Shown: positions 26,199 to 39,134, numbered from the stretch's first letter. The stretch: 64,000 nt of DNA from Panax quinquefolius (GCA_020205615.1 CM035160.1:3450437-3514436); one strand, 5' to 3'. Translations and numbers: made by a program. The notes: generated by a model not told the origin, from the sequence alone.

Positions 26199-28801
26199 TG
26201 TGACGCCCCCAAAATTAGGTATACATCACCCATCTTGAGTCGCCAGATACATGGTACAGAATTCAAATACAACTTAATAATACAACTGTAAGATACAATA
26301 CGATAAAACATAAAGCGTGAGTTTGAATACAAATATTGTCTACTAGAGATTATTCAAACTCAAAAGGAGTCCTCATTACAATTATTATCAGACTATTTCA
26401 CAGAATAGTGAGGACTACTAATGCACCATCTAGGACCATCACTCTGTTCCCCGACTAGTCCCAACTACGTTCTCATTTTCTGAAGAGAACATTGAAAGAA
26501 AGGGTGAGCTCAACTAGCCCAGTAAGAAATATTATGACTAAGATAATGCAGAATAATTTATCGTTAGCCTTCAACAATGTTAAACTGATAAAATATAATA
26601 AATGTCAAGTTTAACTGCAGCGGAATAAGCAATCCATTAAAAGAGTCAAGTAGAGAGTGAAATCTACTATCTTTTATGATTTAAAAGGTTTTTCATCACT
26701 TTTATCATTTGGGACTCGACAATAATTAATCCACATCATCGAATCACCCCCCTGCACTACTGGCGAGGATATTCTTTAGTATCACGATCACGAATTATCC
26801 ATGCACTACTACTAAAGATATTCATATTTTCATCATCAGCGGTCCCGATCATTGCCATAAAACAATTCATCTTTGACTACTGACCAAAGAGAATCCATAG
26901 CCATAATCATACCAAAATCGTCCATCAATGCACTACTGGCCAATGAAGACTTTTCTACATCATTTGTAACATTACGGTCATGATTACACCGAATAATCCA
27001 CGGTCATAATCATACCAAGTCCATCTACATGACCGCAGCCACGGATGACTTTCAACATAATATAAACATGCATGAGGATGATGACAATGATATAAGAATT
27101 CAATAAAACAAGTTCAAGAATTAATTTATCCAGAACCGATAACGTTCAAATTGTGACATGATACTTCTTTGTAGAGTAAAATTCAAGAATGCTCGGAAGA
27201 ATATTTCTATGAAAAGAATCTTGGATGAAGCCGCAAATATCGAGGATATTCCACTAATTTCATGGAGTATAGAAGTCAAAGTTTTAACCAACCGAGTATA
27301 ATAAAGAATGGAATAACAAAAGAAATCATCATGCATGCGATAATCAGATAAGCAAAAGTTATTCAACAGAATAATAAATAACGGAACCGGTCCGCCAGAA
27401 AACGCATGCATACGAGGATATTTCAATGTAATAATAAAGAATGGAACCAGTCCGACGTAAAATGCATGCGCAGGATATTAAATGAATAATAAATAATGGA
27501 ACCAGTCCCCAGAAACGTAACGCCTTACGACGAGGATATTAAACGGAATAATAAATAATGGAACCCAGTCCCGTAACGCAAGCATGAGACGGGATATTCC
27601 GGCAGAATAATAAAGAACGAAATATTAGAAGAATGTCACCATGTATAAGGTAGCCCGCGTATACAGGTTATTCCAACAGAATAATAAATAATAGAATAAT
27701 AAAAGTTCTCTTCATGAGTACAACAAATAACATCCCTTACCGTAAAAAAAAATTGAATATAAGAGTAGGGAAGTAGCAGAATACTTTTCTATAGGTTCTC
27801 TTGTAATTCTCTCTCTAGAGTTTCAGTGAATTCGTAAGAAATAATGAAGGAATGAGCTACTATTTATAGGAAAATAGAATGAATAGTAACTAATTCATGA
27901 ATGGTCCAGATTGATTTACTATTAAACGGACGGTCCATAATGGTTTACTATTAAAACTTAAAACAACGATCCATATTGATTTCTTATTAAAACTTTAAAC
28001 TAGCGATCCATATTGATTTCTTATTATATCTTCAACCAACTGATCTAAAAAATTAAAGACATCTCCTCATGGAATAATATTATACCCAAATACCGAATGC
28101 ACAATACTAGAGTGAATAGTAACTTCGTGAATAGTAACTCATGAATAGTAATTAAAGTGAATAGTAACTCATGAATAGTAACTTCGTAAATAATAACTAA
28201 CTCATGAATAGTAACTCATAAATAGTAACTTCGTGAATAGTAACTTCGTGAATAGTAACTTGTGAATAGTACTTTCAAACCACGAAAAGTGTCCCGAATA
28301 TCCGATTGAACAATAAATCATATTATCGCGGATAATCTTTGTAATAATAATTGAATCAATAATACGAGAGATATGATCAAAGCAATTCTTGTAGTAATAA
28401 TTGAGTATAACCGAGTGACTTCTCACGTAAGCATCAATAATCAATCTGAGTGTCTTCTTTGTGCGACCACAGACGTATTCATTGTACTTTAACACCGTGT
28501 TTCAACGATTTAACAGTAAAACTTTGGTAGTTATTTTCATAAAGTATTTTTGTCGTTTTTCTATCCGACAATAATTACATTGTAGAGGTCCACCAATGAT
28601 TGTACCGTCGTCACGGATATTTCCCGACAAAAGAATATTCCCGACCGATCGAATATTATACAACCACTTGCTTTACTTTACAAAATTTGTAAATATTACC
28701 CACAACTATAACATTACATCAAATCAACACCATAATATAAAAAAAAAAAAAAATTATTTCGAGAAAATTAAATCTTTATTCATAAAATCTGGGATCTCAC
28801 A
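26199..28801 (-). mobile_element. Solo LTR (2603 bp), minus orientation, TAAAG duplication
   Basis: Begins TGTGACGCCCCC and ends GGGATCTCACA, the reverse complement of the family LTR. TAAAG lies directly outside both ends (26194-26198 and 28802-28806). Inside are the 65-90-bp repeats (about 27300-27700), the TATA region on the minus strand (about 27861-27868) and an array of GAATAGTAACTTCGT units (about 28110-28270). Open frames here are not genes. Confidence 0.9.
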
Positions 28802-29324
28802 TAAAGTAACTTAATTAGCATCACCTCAACACATTATTCTATATGTAATTATTTGGTCTTAATGACCATTGTAACAAGGTTTTAGTGACTTAAAAGAATA
28901 TTCTTAGTGATTCAATTAGTTGTTGTAACTGTTTTTCGTGAACAGATCTTCGTGATCACCCCATTCCTAGTGGATTATTCCTATTCAAGGAGTATTAAAA
29001 GAGTGGACTAGAAGATCTTTGTGCTTCGAACCACTTACAATATCTCGTCTCATTTACTTTTAGTATTTACTTTTACTCTTGCATTATTTAAAGTGCCCTA
29101 CGATTTAGTCTGTGACTTAGTTTCACATTTGATTGTTAAATTTAGAGATGTAATTTCTCTATAATCTTTGTAGTGATTTTGCTAAACTATCATTCCGTTG
29201 TGCAAAAATATTATCTAATTAACTTGCTTAATTATAAGTTGGTAATAACTCTTTAAAAACAAAAGTTTTTAAAGAATCTATTCAACTTCGTTTCCTCTTC
29301 TAGATCTCTCAGTGCCATTGGGAA
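28802..29324. other. Non-genic sequence, possible old LTR remnant
   Basis: Continues across the solo LTR from 26018-26198. Its end (about 29285-29324) reads like the U5 end of a plant LTR, but no pair or PBS could be identified. No gene was seen. Confidence 0.4.
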
Positions 29325-30360
29325 TAACAACTTACACTAAGCAATTTTTAGAGTGGAAGGAATGATAAACAAGAAAGCTATAAAATTCCTCATGATAAGC
29401 CCCTTAATTTATAGCCAATTAAATCAACATCTATCACATATCAGTTAATTAACCACACTTTTCATATTTCAAGATTATCTTTAATTTATATCATTTATCA
29501 ATTAATCACACTTTGCATATTTCAAGATTATCCTTAATCTATCACATTAATTATCTACATTTTTCACATTTTAAAATTATATTTAATCTACCACATATTA
29601 ATTATCCACATTTTCACAGGCATTTCAAGATTAAGTCTTTTTTTATTATTCACCATTATTATCATATTATTCATCTTCTACATTATTGACTTAATGTTTT
29701 AATATCACATATATTAAAGTATACAATATTCTTCAAATAATGAGTATGTTTAACTATTTAATACCCTTTACTTTTAATTACGTAACTTTTCATTACTACT
29801 CTTGTTACGGTGATAATTATTAGTTCAATAATATGAAATATTGTGCATTTTCTTCTTGTGACAATTATTGATTTAATAATGTGAAATATTGTGCATTTGT
29901 GCTACTGTGATAATTTTTGTTCAATAATATAAAATATTATGTATTTGCTACTTTGACAATTAGTAGTTCAATAATATAAAATATTATGCATTTGTTACTG
30001 TGACAATTATTGGTTCAATAATATGAAATACTGTAGAATACTGTGTTACTGTGGAATTCCGCATGTTATTGTTCTTTTATCATCGAGTATTTTAACAGTT
30101 AAAGATAATAGTTTTGTCGATAATTTTTAATTAAAAAGGTTATTTCTTTTATTTTTTGTATCCGACAATTATTTTGTTGCGGGTCCACTAATAATTGGTT
30201 GATTTGCCGCCGTAGTTGTTTATCGAATATTCCCCGATATGTTTTTGTTATAATTTGCATATATCATTCTTAACTTTAATATTTTTATTAATTTAACATT
30301 TTACTGTTTAAAATAATATTTATATAAAAAAAAGTATTTATTAAAAATTAGGATCTTACA
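29325..30360 (-). mobile_element. Degraded LTR fragment, minus orientation
   Basis: Ends at 30360 with GGATCTTACA, the reverse complement of the TGTAAGATCC start shared by this LTR group. It has a TATA-like GCTATAAATTAAG on the minus strand near 29400-29420, and a CCACTAATAATTGG block like the other LTRs. The downstream (U5) end is missing or unrecognisable. Confidence 0.6.
29805..30050 (-). repeat. 55-60-bp tandem repeat in the LTR fragment
   Basis: About four to five units, each containing TGTGACAATTATTGGTTCAA followed by TAATATGAAATATTGTGCAT with small changes. Single copies of the motif occur in the better preserved LTRs (for example 25555-25615), so the array expanded in this copy. Confidence 0.8.
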
Positions 30361-30878
30361 TATGTTCTACTTTTTTTCCCCTTATATTCCGATATAAAAT
30401 TTTCCTATCACGCAGTACGCAAGAGTTAGTTTGACGAATTTGTTTTGCTTCTTCAAAATCTCAAGAGCTATTATTATTATATATTCGTTTAACACTAATT
30501 TTTAGTTATTTTAAACAAAATATCTGACCTGGCGGTTACAACTAACAGATATATTAAATGTCACTAGCAAAGCAAATTATGACAAGGGATTGCCCCTACT
30601 TTGGCCATTTTTTCTTAAAGTGTTTCTTGCTTTATGTTCTTTACATACTTTATGTTGTTACTTTAAGGTGTTGGATCAAAACTTTGTAGAGAGATCAGAG
30701 TAGTTAATTCCGTTAACGAATGATCGAGTGAGAAATTAATAAAAGCAATTAAAAGCTAAGTTATAACATTGAAAATAACATGCATGCATGCATGCATGTC
30801 AATTTTAATTTTTTGCGAATTTTAAAATAGTTAATATTGAAAAAAATGAATAAATCTATTCATATATTAATTTAAATT

Positions 30879-30881
<3 letters not shown>

Positions 30882-30913
<32 letters not shown>
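30882..30913. repeat. (TA)n microsatellite
   Basis: Uninterrupted TA run of about 32 bp. Confidence 0.9.
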
Positions 30914-30916
<3 letters not shown>

Positions 30917-31336
30917 TTACCTTGTTATATAATTACTCGTATATATTGGCCTGGCCCCCATTATTAATTTCTTTAATTTTTTTTAAAAATATGCACGATG
31001 TGATCGAACAAGAAGCTAGCATTCTAATTAATATACCGGACAACAGAGGGTTAATGATAAAATTATACCCTCAAATTTTGGCTGAAATTATTCAACACCG
31101 CAAAAATATGAAGATTGTCAAGTTTATCCTCCAGTTTTTGGCTCTTGTACGTCGACTCCGACCAGTTTCTCTTCTCTCTTAAAATCTCCAAGCTTAATTT
31201 TTTAAAAATTTAAATTTGTAATGTGTAGTTAAATACTTCTTGCTACATTTTCTCTCATATATACCGAGTGAGACCAATTAATTTTTAATTGTGTTTATTT
31301 TTTACTTTTCTGGAATTTATTTAATTATTTAGAACC

Positions 31337-31341
<5 letters not shown>

Positions 31342-31386
<45 letters not shown>
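31342..31386. repeat. (TA)n microsatellite
   Basis: Uninterrupted TA run of about 45 bp. Confidence 0.9.
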
Positions 31387-31389
<3 letters not shown>

Positions 31390-33430
31390 TCTCTCAATGC
31401 TCCCTAAAACCTTAGTTTACATATTTAATTAATTAATTTAGGGAACACAATTGTTAATTTACATATATAGAGTAGTATTTTCTATCAAAGAAAATGGGGG
31501 ATAAAATTGATCATTCTCATACTTTAGTGTACAAAATGAAGTGAAGCTAATTAACAATGGATTGGAGACAATTCATACTGGACTAGGAGGCATCTTTTAA
31601 TAGTAGAAATTAAAAATGGTGCGTGAAAAAGGGCCGTGTGGACCCCACTGTCCCCACATATAACCCATAACTTATTCGAGGAAATCAAGTCAATAGACAC
31701 CATTGAAATGGGCCATGGAAATTATTGGGTGCAAAGTTTAGGAGTATGAAGCCGTCACTCTATCTCCAACACCAACGCATAATATAAACACAAACAAACA
31801 TACATTCGCATGCCTAAACTAAACAATAAACCCTAACCCTAGAATTACAGCAATCATTGCACCTTCCTTGCTTGCTTAATTTCAGAATTGGCCCGGGGAA
31901 GTAGTCATGATTTTTCAAACAAGAATCAATGACACGTCATCTCTGCCCGATGAGGTGTTCCCAACATGGCACGACACGTCACATCACATACATTCTCATA
32001 TATAGCAACCTAACCTTGATGGTGAATGAAGTTTATGGTATTATTATTTATTAATTCTAGTGTACGTGTCATCAATTTTTAACTAATTTCATTCATCATT
32101 TAATTTATTAACACTAGCACCCGGTCGGGGGTACATGTGTAAATTATGTAGAGTATAATTAAAATTTTATAAAATTAAATAGAATGATAAAATAATAATA
32201 CATTTAAAATAATAAGAGCAAAAGGGTAAAATTTTAAAATAGTAGTAACAGCAAGCGTGATCCAAAATTACCATTAAGTGCAAAGGTAGGGTTCATATAA
32301 TATATGTAGTAACATATTCTCTAACCTCCAAACGTAATTATGTGTCCTTCTTAATTTATTAGTTTAGTAATGACATAATCTTAGTTAAGAGTCTTGTTGT
32401 TTAAATAGCTCTTTTTTTCTTTTTCTTTTTCTTTTCCTAATTTAAAAATAATTCTTAATTAAAATTAAATACGTTAACTCAAATAATTTTATATATGCGG
32501 TGCTGACATATATAATTGTAATATTTGGAGCACTCCCAAGAATATTAATTTGATTGTTATATATTCTTGAAATGTAAGTAAGTAATTAATGGTCATATAT
32601 ATGAAATGATATGGAAGCTAGCTAGAAAGCAAAACATGACTTTACCATTTTTTTTAATTTCTCACTAAAAAGTGTTGTTTTCCTTGATGGAATAGTGTTA
32701 TTGTACGGTCAATATTCCCGACCTAGCTAGCTTACCTTTATATATCAATTCTTCCTCAATATATATAAATATATAATTCTCGTATACGTACCATTCAAAA
32801 TTATACTTGTATAAAAGAAAAAAGAAATTCACAGAGAATTCTCTACAAATTTTCCAAATATATAAATAGATTTCAAACATTTCATCACTAGCTTGTACTT
32901 TTACTTGGCTATTCATGATATATGTAGTAGTTTGTATTGAGAGATCAAATATAATGAAAACTAATGCAACCATAATCTTTTTCTATATATATGATTGGTC
33001 TACAATTTCAGATAATTAAGGAAGAGAATTTCTTTAAAGTTGTCAAAAATCATGTTAATCACACGTTGCCATGAAAATGATTTATTAATTTCACACACAA
33101 ACAAATGAGTGTTTGAGGTCCCATTATTACAATCCTTCTAGCTAAGTATATAAAATGGGCCCATTTTATGTCATGATCTACTATATATATCCAATTCAAA
33201 TTATTATCATAGATGATTAAATATTGTTGTGACAGTTAAGGTCTTGTCCTTATTTTCATTATTATTGCCTTGCCAACAATTAATGTTCTTAACCCAATAA
33301 AATTCCCACAAAAAAATGCATGCGGAAATATAATTAAGATTGGCATGAATTGATCGATATGATGCTGTTCTTCATCACTGGAAGATCCCAGAATATATTT
33401 TTATTTTTATTTTTTGTGCTTAATTCACTA

Positions 33431-33710
33431 CTTCCTCCGTTCTTTTTTAGATAAAGTATTTTTGTCTCTTAATATTTGTCATTTGAAAATTTCAATCAAG
33501 CATTAATTGTTTAGTTTTTAATATTATCCCAAGTATTAAATATAACTTTGGTTCTCTCACTATTTTCTGTCCAAAAAATAACACTCACTTTTTTAAATAC
33601 AAAGACAAAATAGGCAATTGACACATTATATTTAATGTTATACAATCATTTTCTTAATATTTGTACAAAACTCTAAAACAATGTATATTAAGGGGAAAGA
33701 TGTGAGGGAG
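33431..33710. mobile_element. Stowaway-like MITE (about 280 bp)
   Basis: The left end is TA followed by CTTCCTCCGTTC and TTTTTTAGATAAAGTA. The right end has TGTATATTAAGGGG and closes with GAGGGAG. Both resemble the CTCCCTCCGT ends of plant Stowaway elements. The right-hand TA duplication is not clean (TT follows), so that end has decayed. Confidence 0.55.
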
Positions 33711-34100
33711 TTTTATATTGATCCAATCCAAATTATATTATTCTACTATGATCAAGATTGGAAAGATGGGACTTAACTACATGATTAATTAACATATTTT
33801 ATATGAGGCTGCTTCATTTTATTAATTTCTATATTTTGCTCGAATTTAGTTGTAAATCATATGGATATGTCTTTTATGATTTATCAAAGAATATGGTATA
33901 CTGAAATATAGGCCCTTCCCTTCGCTACCCTACCCTATAATTTAAGGGAATATACATGTCATTTAGGTTTAACTGTGGAAGATATATACACTCAGATCTA
34001 GCAGTCTAATCTAGATTTACGACCATTAATAATTAACCCAATCTGCATTACTATATAGTTAAGCCCATATAGTTTGTCTGTTTAATTTATTGTTACTTGC

Positions 34101-34105
<5 letters not shown>

Positions 34106-34136
<31 letters not shown>
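34106..34136. repeat. (TA)n microsatellite
   Basis: Uninterrupted TA run of about 30 bp. Confidence 0.9.
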
Positions 34137-34138
<2 letters not shown>

Positions 34139-34663
34139 ATCCGAGTATCCAACCAATTATATTGCCTAAATCTCTGCCCAACACAATTTTTCTGCTTAAC
34201 TAATATAAGACCCAACAATTTAATTTTTTTTATTTCTCTAAAATGGATTTATATATGGCTCAGGCAACATCAATTTAGAAAGGATTAGTAGGGTTATGTA
34301 AAATAAGTACTGTTTCTATTATTTAATTTGTCTCTATGTGTTTGTATTTGTACAACCATGTATCATCAAACTGGACAAATAATTCATGTGTGCGGATATT
34401 TTTATTGTGGAGAAAAGGAGTATTTTGGAGGTTTTGTCTACATAAATAAAAGATTTGGAGTTTCTTTAATTAATGAAATAAGTTAATTTATTTTCTCTCT
34501 AATGAAATAATTAAGCTCAAGAAGATTTCTTGTAACTATGGTTTTTCTTGAAAGAACCCGGCCCACAATAACCTTAACTATCTATCTACACAAGCATGAA
34601 CTGCTAGCTAGCTAGCTAGAATATTATTGTAAGAAATTTTAAGTGCCAAAGGTACTTATCAAC

Positions 34664-34700
34664 CTCTCTCTCTCTCTCTCTCTAAATACCTCTATAAATA
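34664..34700 (+). promoter_or_regulatory. CT-rich patch and TATA box of the NAC gene
   Basis: A (CT)n run (34664-34683) is followed by TATAAATA at 34693-34700. This is about 320 bp before the start codon, and the arrangement is common in plant core promoters. Transcription would start about 25-35 bp downstream, giving a 5' leader of roughly 290 nt that contains two long TA arrays. The start site itself is not proven. Confidence 0.5.
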
Positions 34701-34870
34701 CATGCATACGTTTCTAGTCTGCTACATTTACTATATATGTATATATAATATATTTTGTAACATAAGCTTTCTATATATTAGACCATGCACCAACATTCTA
34801 TGATCCTATATATCTCCGCCCATTCCTTCCATATATATAACTGAAATACATGTATTCTTTGGAGTTTAAA

Positions 34871-34875
<5 letters not shown>

Positions 34876-34913
<38 letters not shown>
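34876..34913. repeat. (TA)n microsatellite in the NAC 5' leader
   Basis: TA run of about 38 bp between the TATA box and the start codon. Confidence 0.9.
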
Positions 34914-34917
<4 letters not shown>

Positions 34918-34973
34918 TCAGTTAGTTATCATTCAATTTATTTCACCAACCTAAAGCTCCTTTTCTTGTCAAA

Positions 34974-34980
<7 letters not shown>

Positions 34981-35020
<40 letters not shown>
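34981..35020 (+). repeat. (TA)20 array abutting the NAC start codon
   Basis: Forty bases of pure TA whose last A is the first base of the ATG. The translation start context is therefore TATATATATG, with T at -3 rather than the favoured A or G. The array lies in the presumed 5' leader. Confidence 0.92.
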
Positions 35021-35023
<3 letters not shown>

Positions 35024-35445
35024 GGTTAAGGGACATTGGAGCTGCACTTCCTCCGGGATTTAGGTTTTATCCGAGTGATGAGGAATTAGTGTGCCATTAT
35101 CTTTACAAAAAGATTGCTAATGAAGATGTTTTAAAGGGTACTGATCTTTTGGAAATTGATCTCCATACATGTGAGCCATGGCAGCTTCCAGGTAGGTTCC
35201 TTCGACAATTAATTATTTACTTATTTTAGTTTAATTCCTTTGAGTATGTAGTTATTATTCTCTCTTCTCACTATATTTGCTTCATGTACAGAAAAGTTGG
35301 GATCAATTTGCGTACGTTTATGTAGTTTTTGTTAACGAATAAATATTTTTTTTTGGAAGCCTTCAAATTTTTCTCGTCCTTTTGATAAAGATAAAAATGA
35401 CATTTGGGGTAGTTTCTGTTTATTTCTAATAATGCTATACGACGA

Positions 35446-35519
<74 letters not shown>

Positions 35520-35752
35520 CACATGACATGGTAAACAAATTAAACTCATATATATATATACATGATATTCTATTCTGAATTGATTTATAAAAGAAATGAT
35601 CAAGTAATGGATTCTTAATTTGGGTGATCTAAATATATATGTAATATGGTATCCGTAAATAGTAATGTATGCTAACCTTCATATATAGTATTCTTCTGGG
35701 TCTTTTGCTTTTTTACCAACTGGGAAGGACTCAGATATTTTTTTTCAGTGTG

Positions 35753-35797
<45 letters not shown>

Positions 35798-35860
35798 TTG
35801 GGGGTTCAGTTGATTGTTTGAAGCACTTTTGTGAACTTGAAAATATGCTCAAACATTATT

Positions 35861-35910
<50 letters not shown>

Positions 35911-37727
35911 AACTAAGTGATTTTAATTTTCTGCTGATATTATTAATAGTATTACTATGTAATATATTTGTTAGTTAGAATGAAAAGAGAGAGAGAGGAA
36001 TGAAAAAGATAGAGATGTGAATTAATGAATAATTGAAATAAGGTGGCTGCAGACTGCAGTACGTACTGTCTCATATGGGACAATAATTTTGCATATCCCT
36101 AATATTATTTTGCACATAATACAATTAGTCCACAGAAAATGACTTATAACTTTAATTTTTCGGTTTCAAAATATAAGAATAATTTTGATCTTCTTTTATA
36201 TTTTTATATATCATTTTGTTTTATATTTAAAAAAAAAAAAACAGATAAGGGTATATAATCAATAAAAGTTGAATGACCTCTCTGTTCAAAACCTTAGCAA
36301 AAACAGTAACATAAAAGTGAAGTATCAAATTTGACTGTTGTCCAACTTTATAATATTAAAATAAAATTTTAAACCATAATATATAGGTGTTCATTAAACT
36401 TTTAAGTTATGCCCCCATTATATATATATGTTTCTTAATCTCTAAGTTTAAAATCATTATTACTCCTTAATTTGTTATTTATATACATAGTAACGTAGTT
36501 GTATATTTTGGAGGGTTATTAATTTATTTCCCTTTGTTTAATTAATTCTTCTAATTGCTAATTAAATGCATGTATATATTTTTGAAGAGGTGGCAAAGCT
36601 GAATTCAACAGAGTGGTACTTCTTCAGCTTTCGAGATCGGAAGTATGCGACTGGGTTTCGGACGAATCGAGCCACCAAGACCGGATACTGGAAGGCCACG
36701 GGGAAGGATCGGACGGTGATTGATCCGAGGACTAAAACCACTGTTGGGATGAGAAAGACTCTGGTTTTCTACAAAAATAGGGCTCCAAATGGGATTAAAA
36801 CTGGTTATATCATGCATGAATTTCGCCTCGAAAACCCACTTCTTCCTCCTAAGGTAGTATTTTTTATATAATTATATATATATATATAGTATATTCTTGC
36901 TTGCTAAGCTACATCTGATCTTTCTTATTTTTTTTCTCCTTTTTTACTCTCGGTTGATAAAAATTATACTGTCACACCAAATTAATATATATACTAACAG
37001 ACAGATTTATCATTTTTTTAGCAACACTTCACACTTTAATTATTGACATTTATTACTTTATTTGACAATATAAATTGTCTTTTTATTGCAACTAAATTCT
37101 TTAATGTTAATTCCTTTTCTCACCTCCTAATTCATATATATAATTTATGTTCCACAAAAAATATATATAGCCTCGATCATTATCATAAAAGAAAAGAAAT
37201 TTATTTTTACTGGGAGTATCTTTAAATTTGTCATCACATGTAATTCATTATCATATCATCGATCATTATTTAATCAACAATTTATAATTAATTTTGTGGG
37301 ATGATATATATATATATATATAGAAAAAGGTTAATTAAATACATGTTTAACATTTGTAAATTTTACGAATGATTTATTTTTTATATTTTCTGTGGAAGAA
37401 TGGGGGTATATATATATATATAATCTTATACATATCTAAGTGAACAGGGAACCAATAATGACGAGACAAACGAATTTGTGGCAAGAAACTTCTGAGAAAC
37501 CCTCAAAAGAAGACTAGACATACAGACAATCCATTTTTTCTCTTTTATTTTTTGTTTGCTCATTTGAAGTTACTTTTTGCCAACTTTTTAATACAGAATA
37601 GACATTTTCTAACCTTCCCGCAACAAGCCATGAATATACGATATACTGTATATATACATGTACACCGACGACAGCTTAATTAATTTCCATGCACGGGCCG
37701 GGTAATTTTTAAACTACATATACTTAT

Positions 37728-37782
<55 letters not shown>

Positions 37783-38033
37783 TATTAATTAATTAATTAT
37801 ATTCTCTTCATAGTTACCGTCTCAACTCACAACATAGCATTCCATTTAGCCCAGTACATATATGGAAATATAATTTTGCTCTTGACAATTTATTTTCAAT
37901 TTTGAAATTTAAAATTAAAATTATATTGACTGTTGAAAATTAAGAAATTATGTTCAAATTAATAATGCATGTTTATCCATATATCCTTAATATGATTAAA
38001 AAGGGAAAAGTCAAAATCAAATGATGAGATTAT

Positions 38034-38094
<61 letters not shown>

Positions 38095-38530
38095 TCATAT
38101 TTTTGTACTATATAATAATAGAATTTTTGTAATTATGCAGGAAGACTGGGTGTTATGTAGAGTATTTCACAAAGCCAAGACAGAGAACAACAATATGGAG
38201 GTGCTGAGCCCACAAAATTATGTGTTTGATGCCAAGGCAACAGCTGGTAACACTTCTCCTCCTGCTGTCCAAATTTTGCCGCTAGGCTATCATCATCAAA
38301 TCACCTCTAATTTCTCCCAAAATCACCAAAACCAAAACCCTAATAATAACCAAGAGTTTTTATCCCCATTAAACACTAATTTTCTTCAACTATCTCAAGC
38401 TCACACCGATATTCTAGCTCGTGTTAATGAAGATGAGTACGGATTCATGTTCGATATGAGCTTTGAAGAGAGCAATTTGGGAGATGGAATTGCTTCAAAT
38501 ATGGAGGGAGTGAGATTTGAAGATTTATGA
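35020..38530 (+). CDS. NAC domain transcription factor, NAC21/22-like
   Basis: Three exons, 35020-35191, 36588-36853 and 38141-38530, have GT-AG boundaries and join in frame to 275 aa. The codon after residue 57 is split by intron 1, and intron 2 is phase 0. The N-terminal NAC domain (about residues 9-157) is complete: [19 protein letters not shown] (A), [13 protein letters not shown] (B), [15 protein letters not shown] with [11 protein letters not shown] (C), [16 protein letters not shown] and MHEFRL (D), and [11 protein letters not shown] (E). Both introns fall at the usual NAC positions. The C-terminal region (158-275) is Asn/Gln-rich and ends in an acidic stretch, consistent with a transactivation domain. 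NAC proteins act in the nucleus as dimers on CACG-core sites. The MGLRDIG start is typical of a clade usually annotated as NAC21/22; the exact orthologue is not known. No lesion was seen. Both introns carry several long TA arrays. Confidence 0.95.
35449..35519. repeat. (TA)n(GA)n compound microsatellite in NAC intron 1
   Basis: TA run to 35486 followed by a GA run to about 35519. Minus-strand open frames made of Tyr-Ile and Leu-Ser repeats here are artefacts of this array. Confidence 0.92.
35755..35795. repeat. (TA)n microsatellite in NAC intron 1
   Basis: Uninterrupted TA run of about 40 bp. Confidence 0.9.
35863..35908. repeat. (TA)n microsatellite in NAC intron 1
   Basis: Uninterrupted TA run of about 46 bp, only 67 bp after the previous array. 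Two self-complementary arrays this close could pair with each other. Confidence 0.9.
37733..37779. repeat. (TA)n microsatellite in NAC intron 2
   Basis: Uninterrupted TA run of about 47 bp. Confidence 0.9.
38039..38094. repeat. (TA)n(CA)n compound microsatellite close to the NAC intron 2 acceptor
   Basis: TA run to about 38082 continued by CA to about 38094. It ends 47 bp before the acceptor AG at 38139-38140. Confidence 0.9.
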
Positions 38531-38860
38531 TCACAGCTTAAATGAAATTGTTGTAATAATTAATTTATTAGGAAAAAAGTTAAGACTTGAACAAAAATTT
38601 ATTGGCCATTTGTTATTATGTAGTTCACATGGAGTTGGTTCTCAACAGGTAAGAGAATATATATAAATGGTAGCTAGCTAGCTAGGTAGTTAGGTGCATG
38701 GTACATTCAAATGCTTGTAACTTGTAAGTTTGTATATTACATTAGTTTGCCTTGTGTAATGTCGATTAATTTGATATTAATATTGCTTATTTTCTTCATA
38801 AAAATTAGCAAAAAAAAAAGGAATAATACACTACACTTGTATAACCTTTTATTTGGTCAT

Positions 38861-38863
<3 letters not shown>

Positions 38864-38912
<49 letters not shown>
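38864..38912. repeat. (TA)n microsatellite at the left edge of the MULE
   Basis: TA run of about 49 bp ending exactly at the terminal inverted repeat. The other side of the MULE continues TATATATATG, so the element landed in a TA array. Confidence 0.92.
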
Positions 38913-38913
<1 letters not shown>

Positions 38914-39134
38914 GGTTCCTTTCAAAAAGCAGATTACGTGAACGGACTAACAACGGACGTGATCAAAAACGCATGTAACTAAATCAAAACACGCAGGTCA
39001 ACAAAACGGGTCCGGGTCATACGCATCACATTCGCGCCCATTTGGAGCTTCTCTCTTACTCAACACGGCTTCTCTCTTACTCTTCCAGTTCCCTCCTTCT
39101 CTCATACGCATCACATTCGCGCCCATTTGGAGCT
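38913..39134 (+). repeat. Left terminal inverted repeat of the MULE
   Basis: Pairs with the right end over about 170-200 bp. It contains an internal direct duplication: CATACGCATCACATTCGCGC and the following CCATTTGGAGCT occur at about 39019-39050 and again at 39102-39134. The right arm has only a truncated version. CT-rich tracts within it resemble a plant promoter and leader, and may drive the transposase. Confidence 0.85.

Larger units (their letters stand above)
30361..34660. other. Intergenic region upstream of the NAC gene
   Basis: AT-rich, with TA arrays (30882-30913, 31342-31386, 34106-34136), a CATG tetranucleotide run (about 30780-30798) and a Stowaway-like MITE. A minus-strand frame at 32698-32973 (91 aa) starts with a hydrophobic segment but matches nothing I know. 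No other gene candidate was seen. Confidence 0.5.

Noticed and set aside
32698..32973. 91-codon minus-strand frame with a hydrophobic N-terminus resembling a signal peptide
   Set aside because: No cysteine pattern or known small-peptide motif, in highly AT-rich DNA where such frames arise by chance. Left as unresolved.
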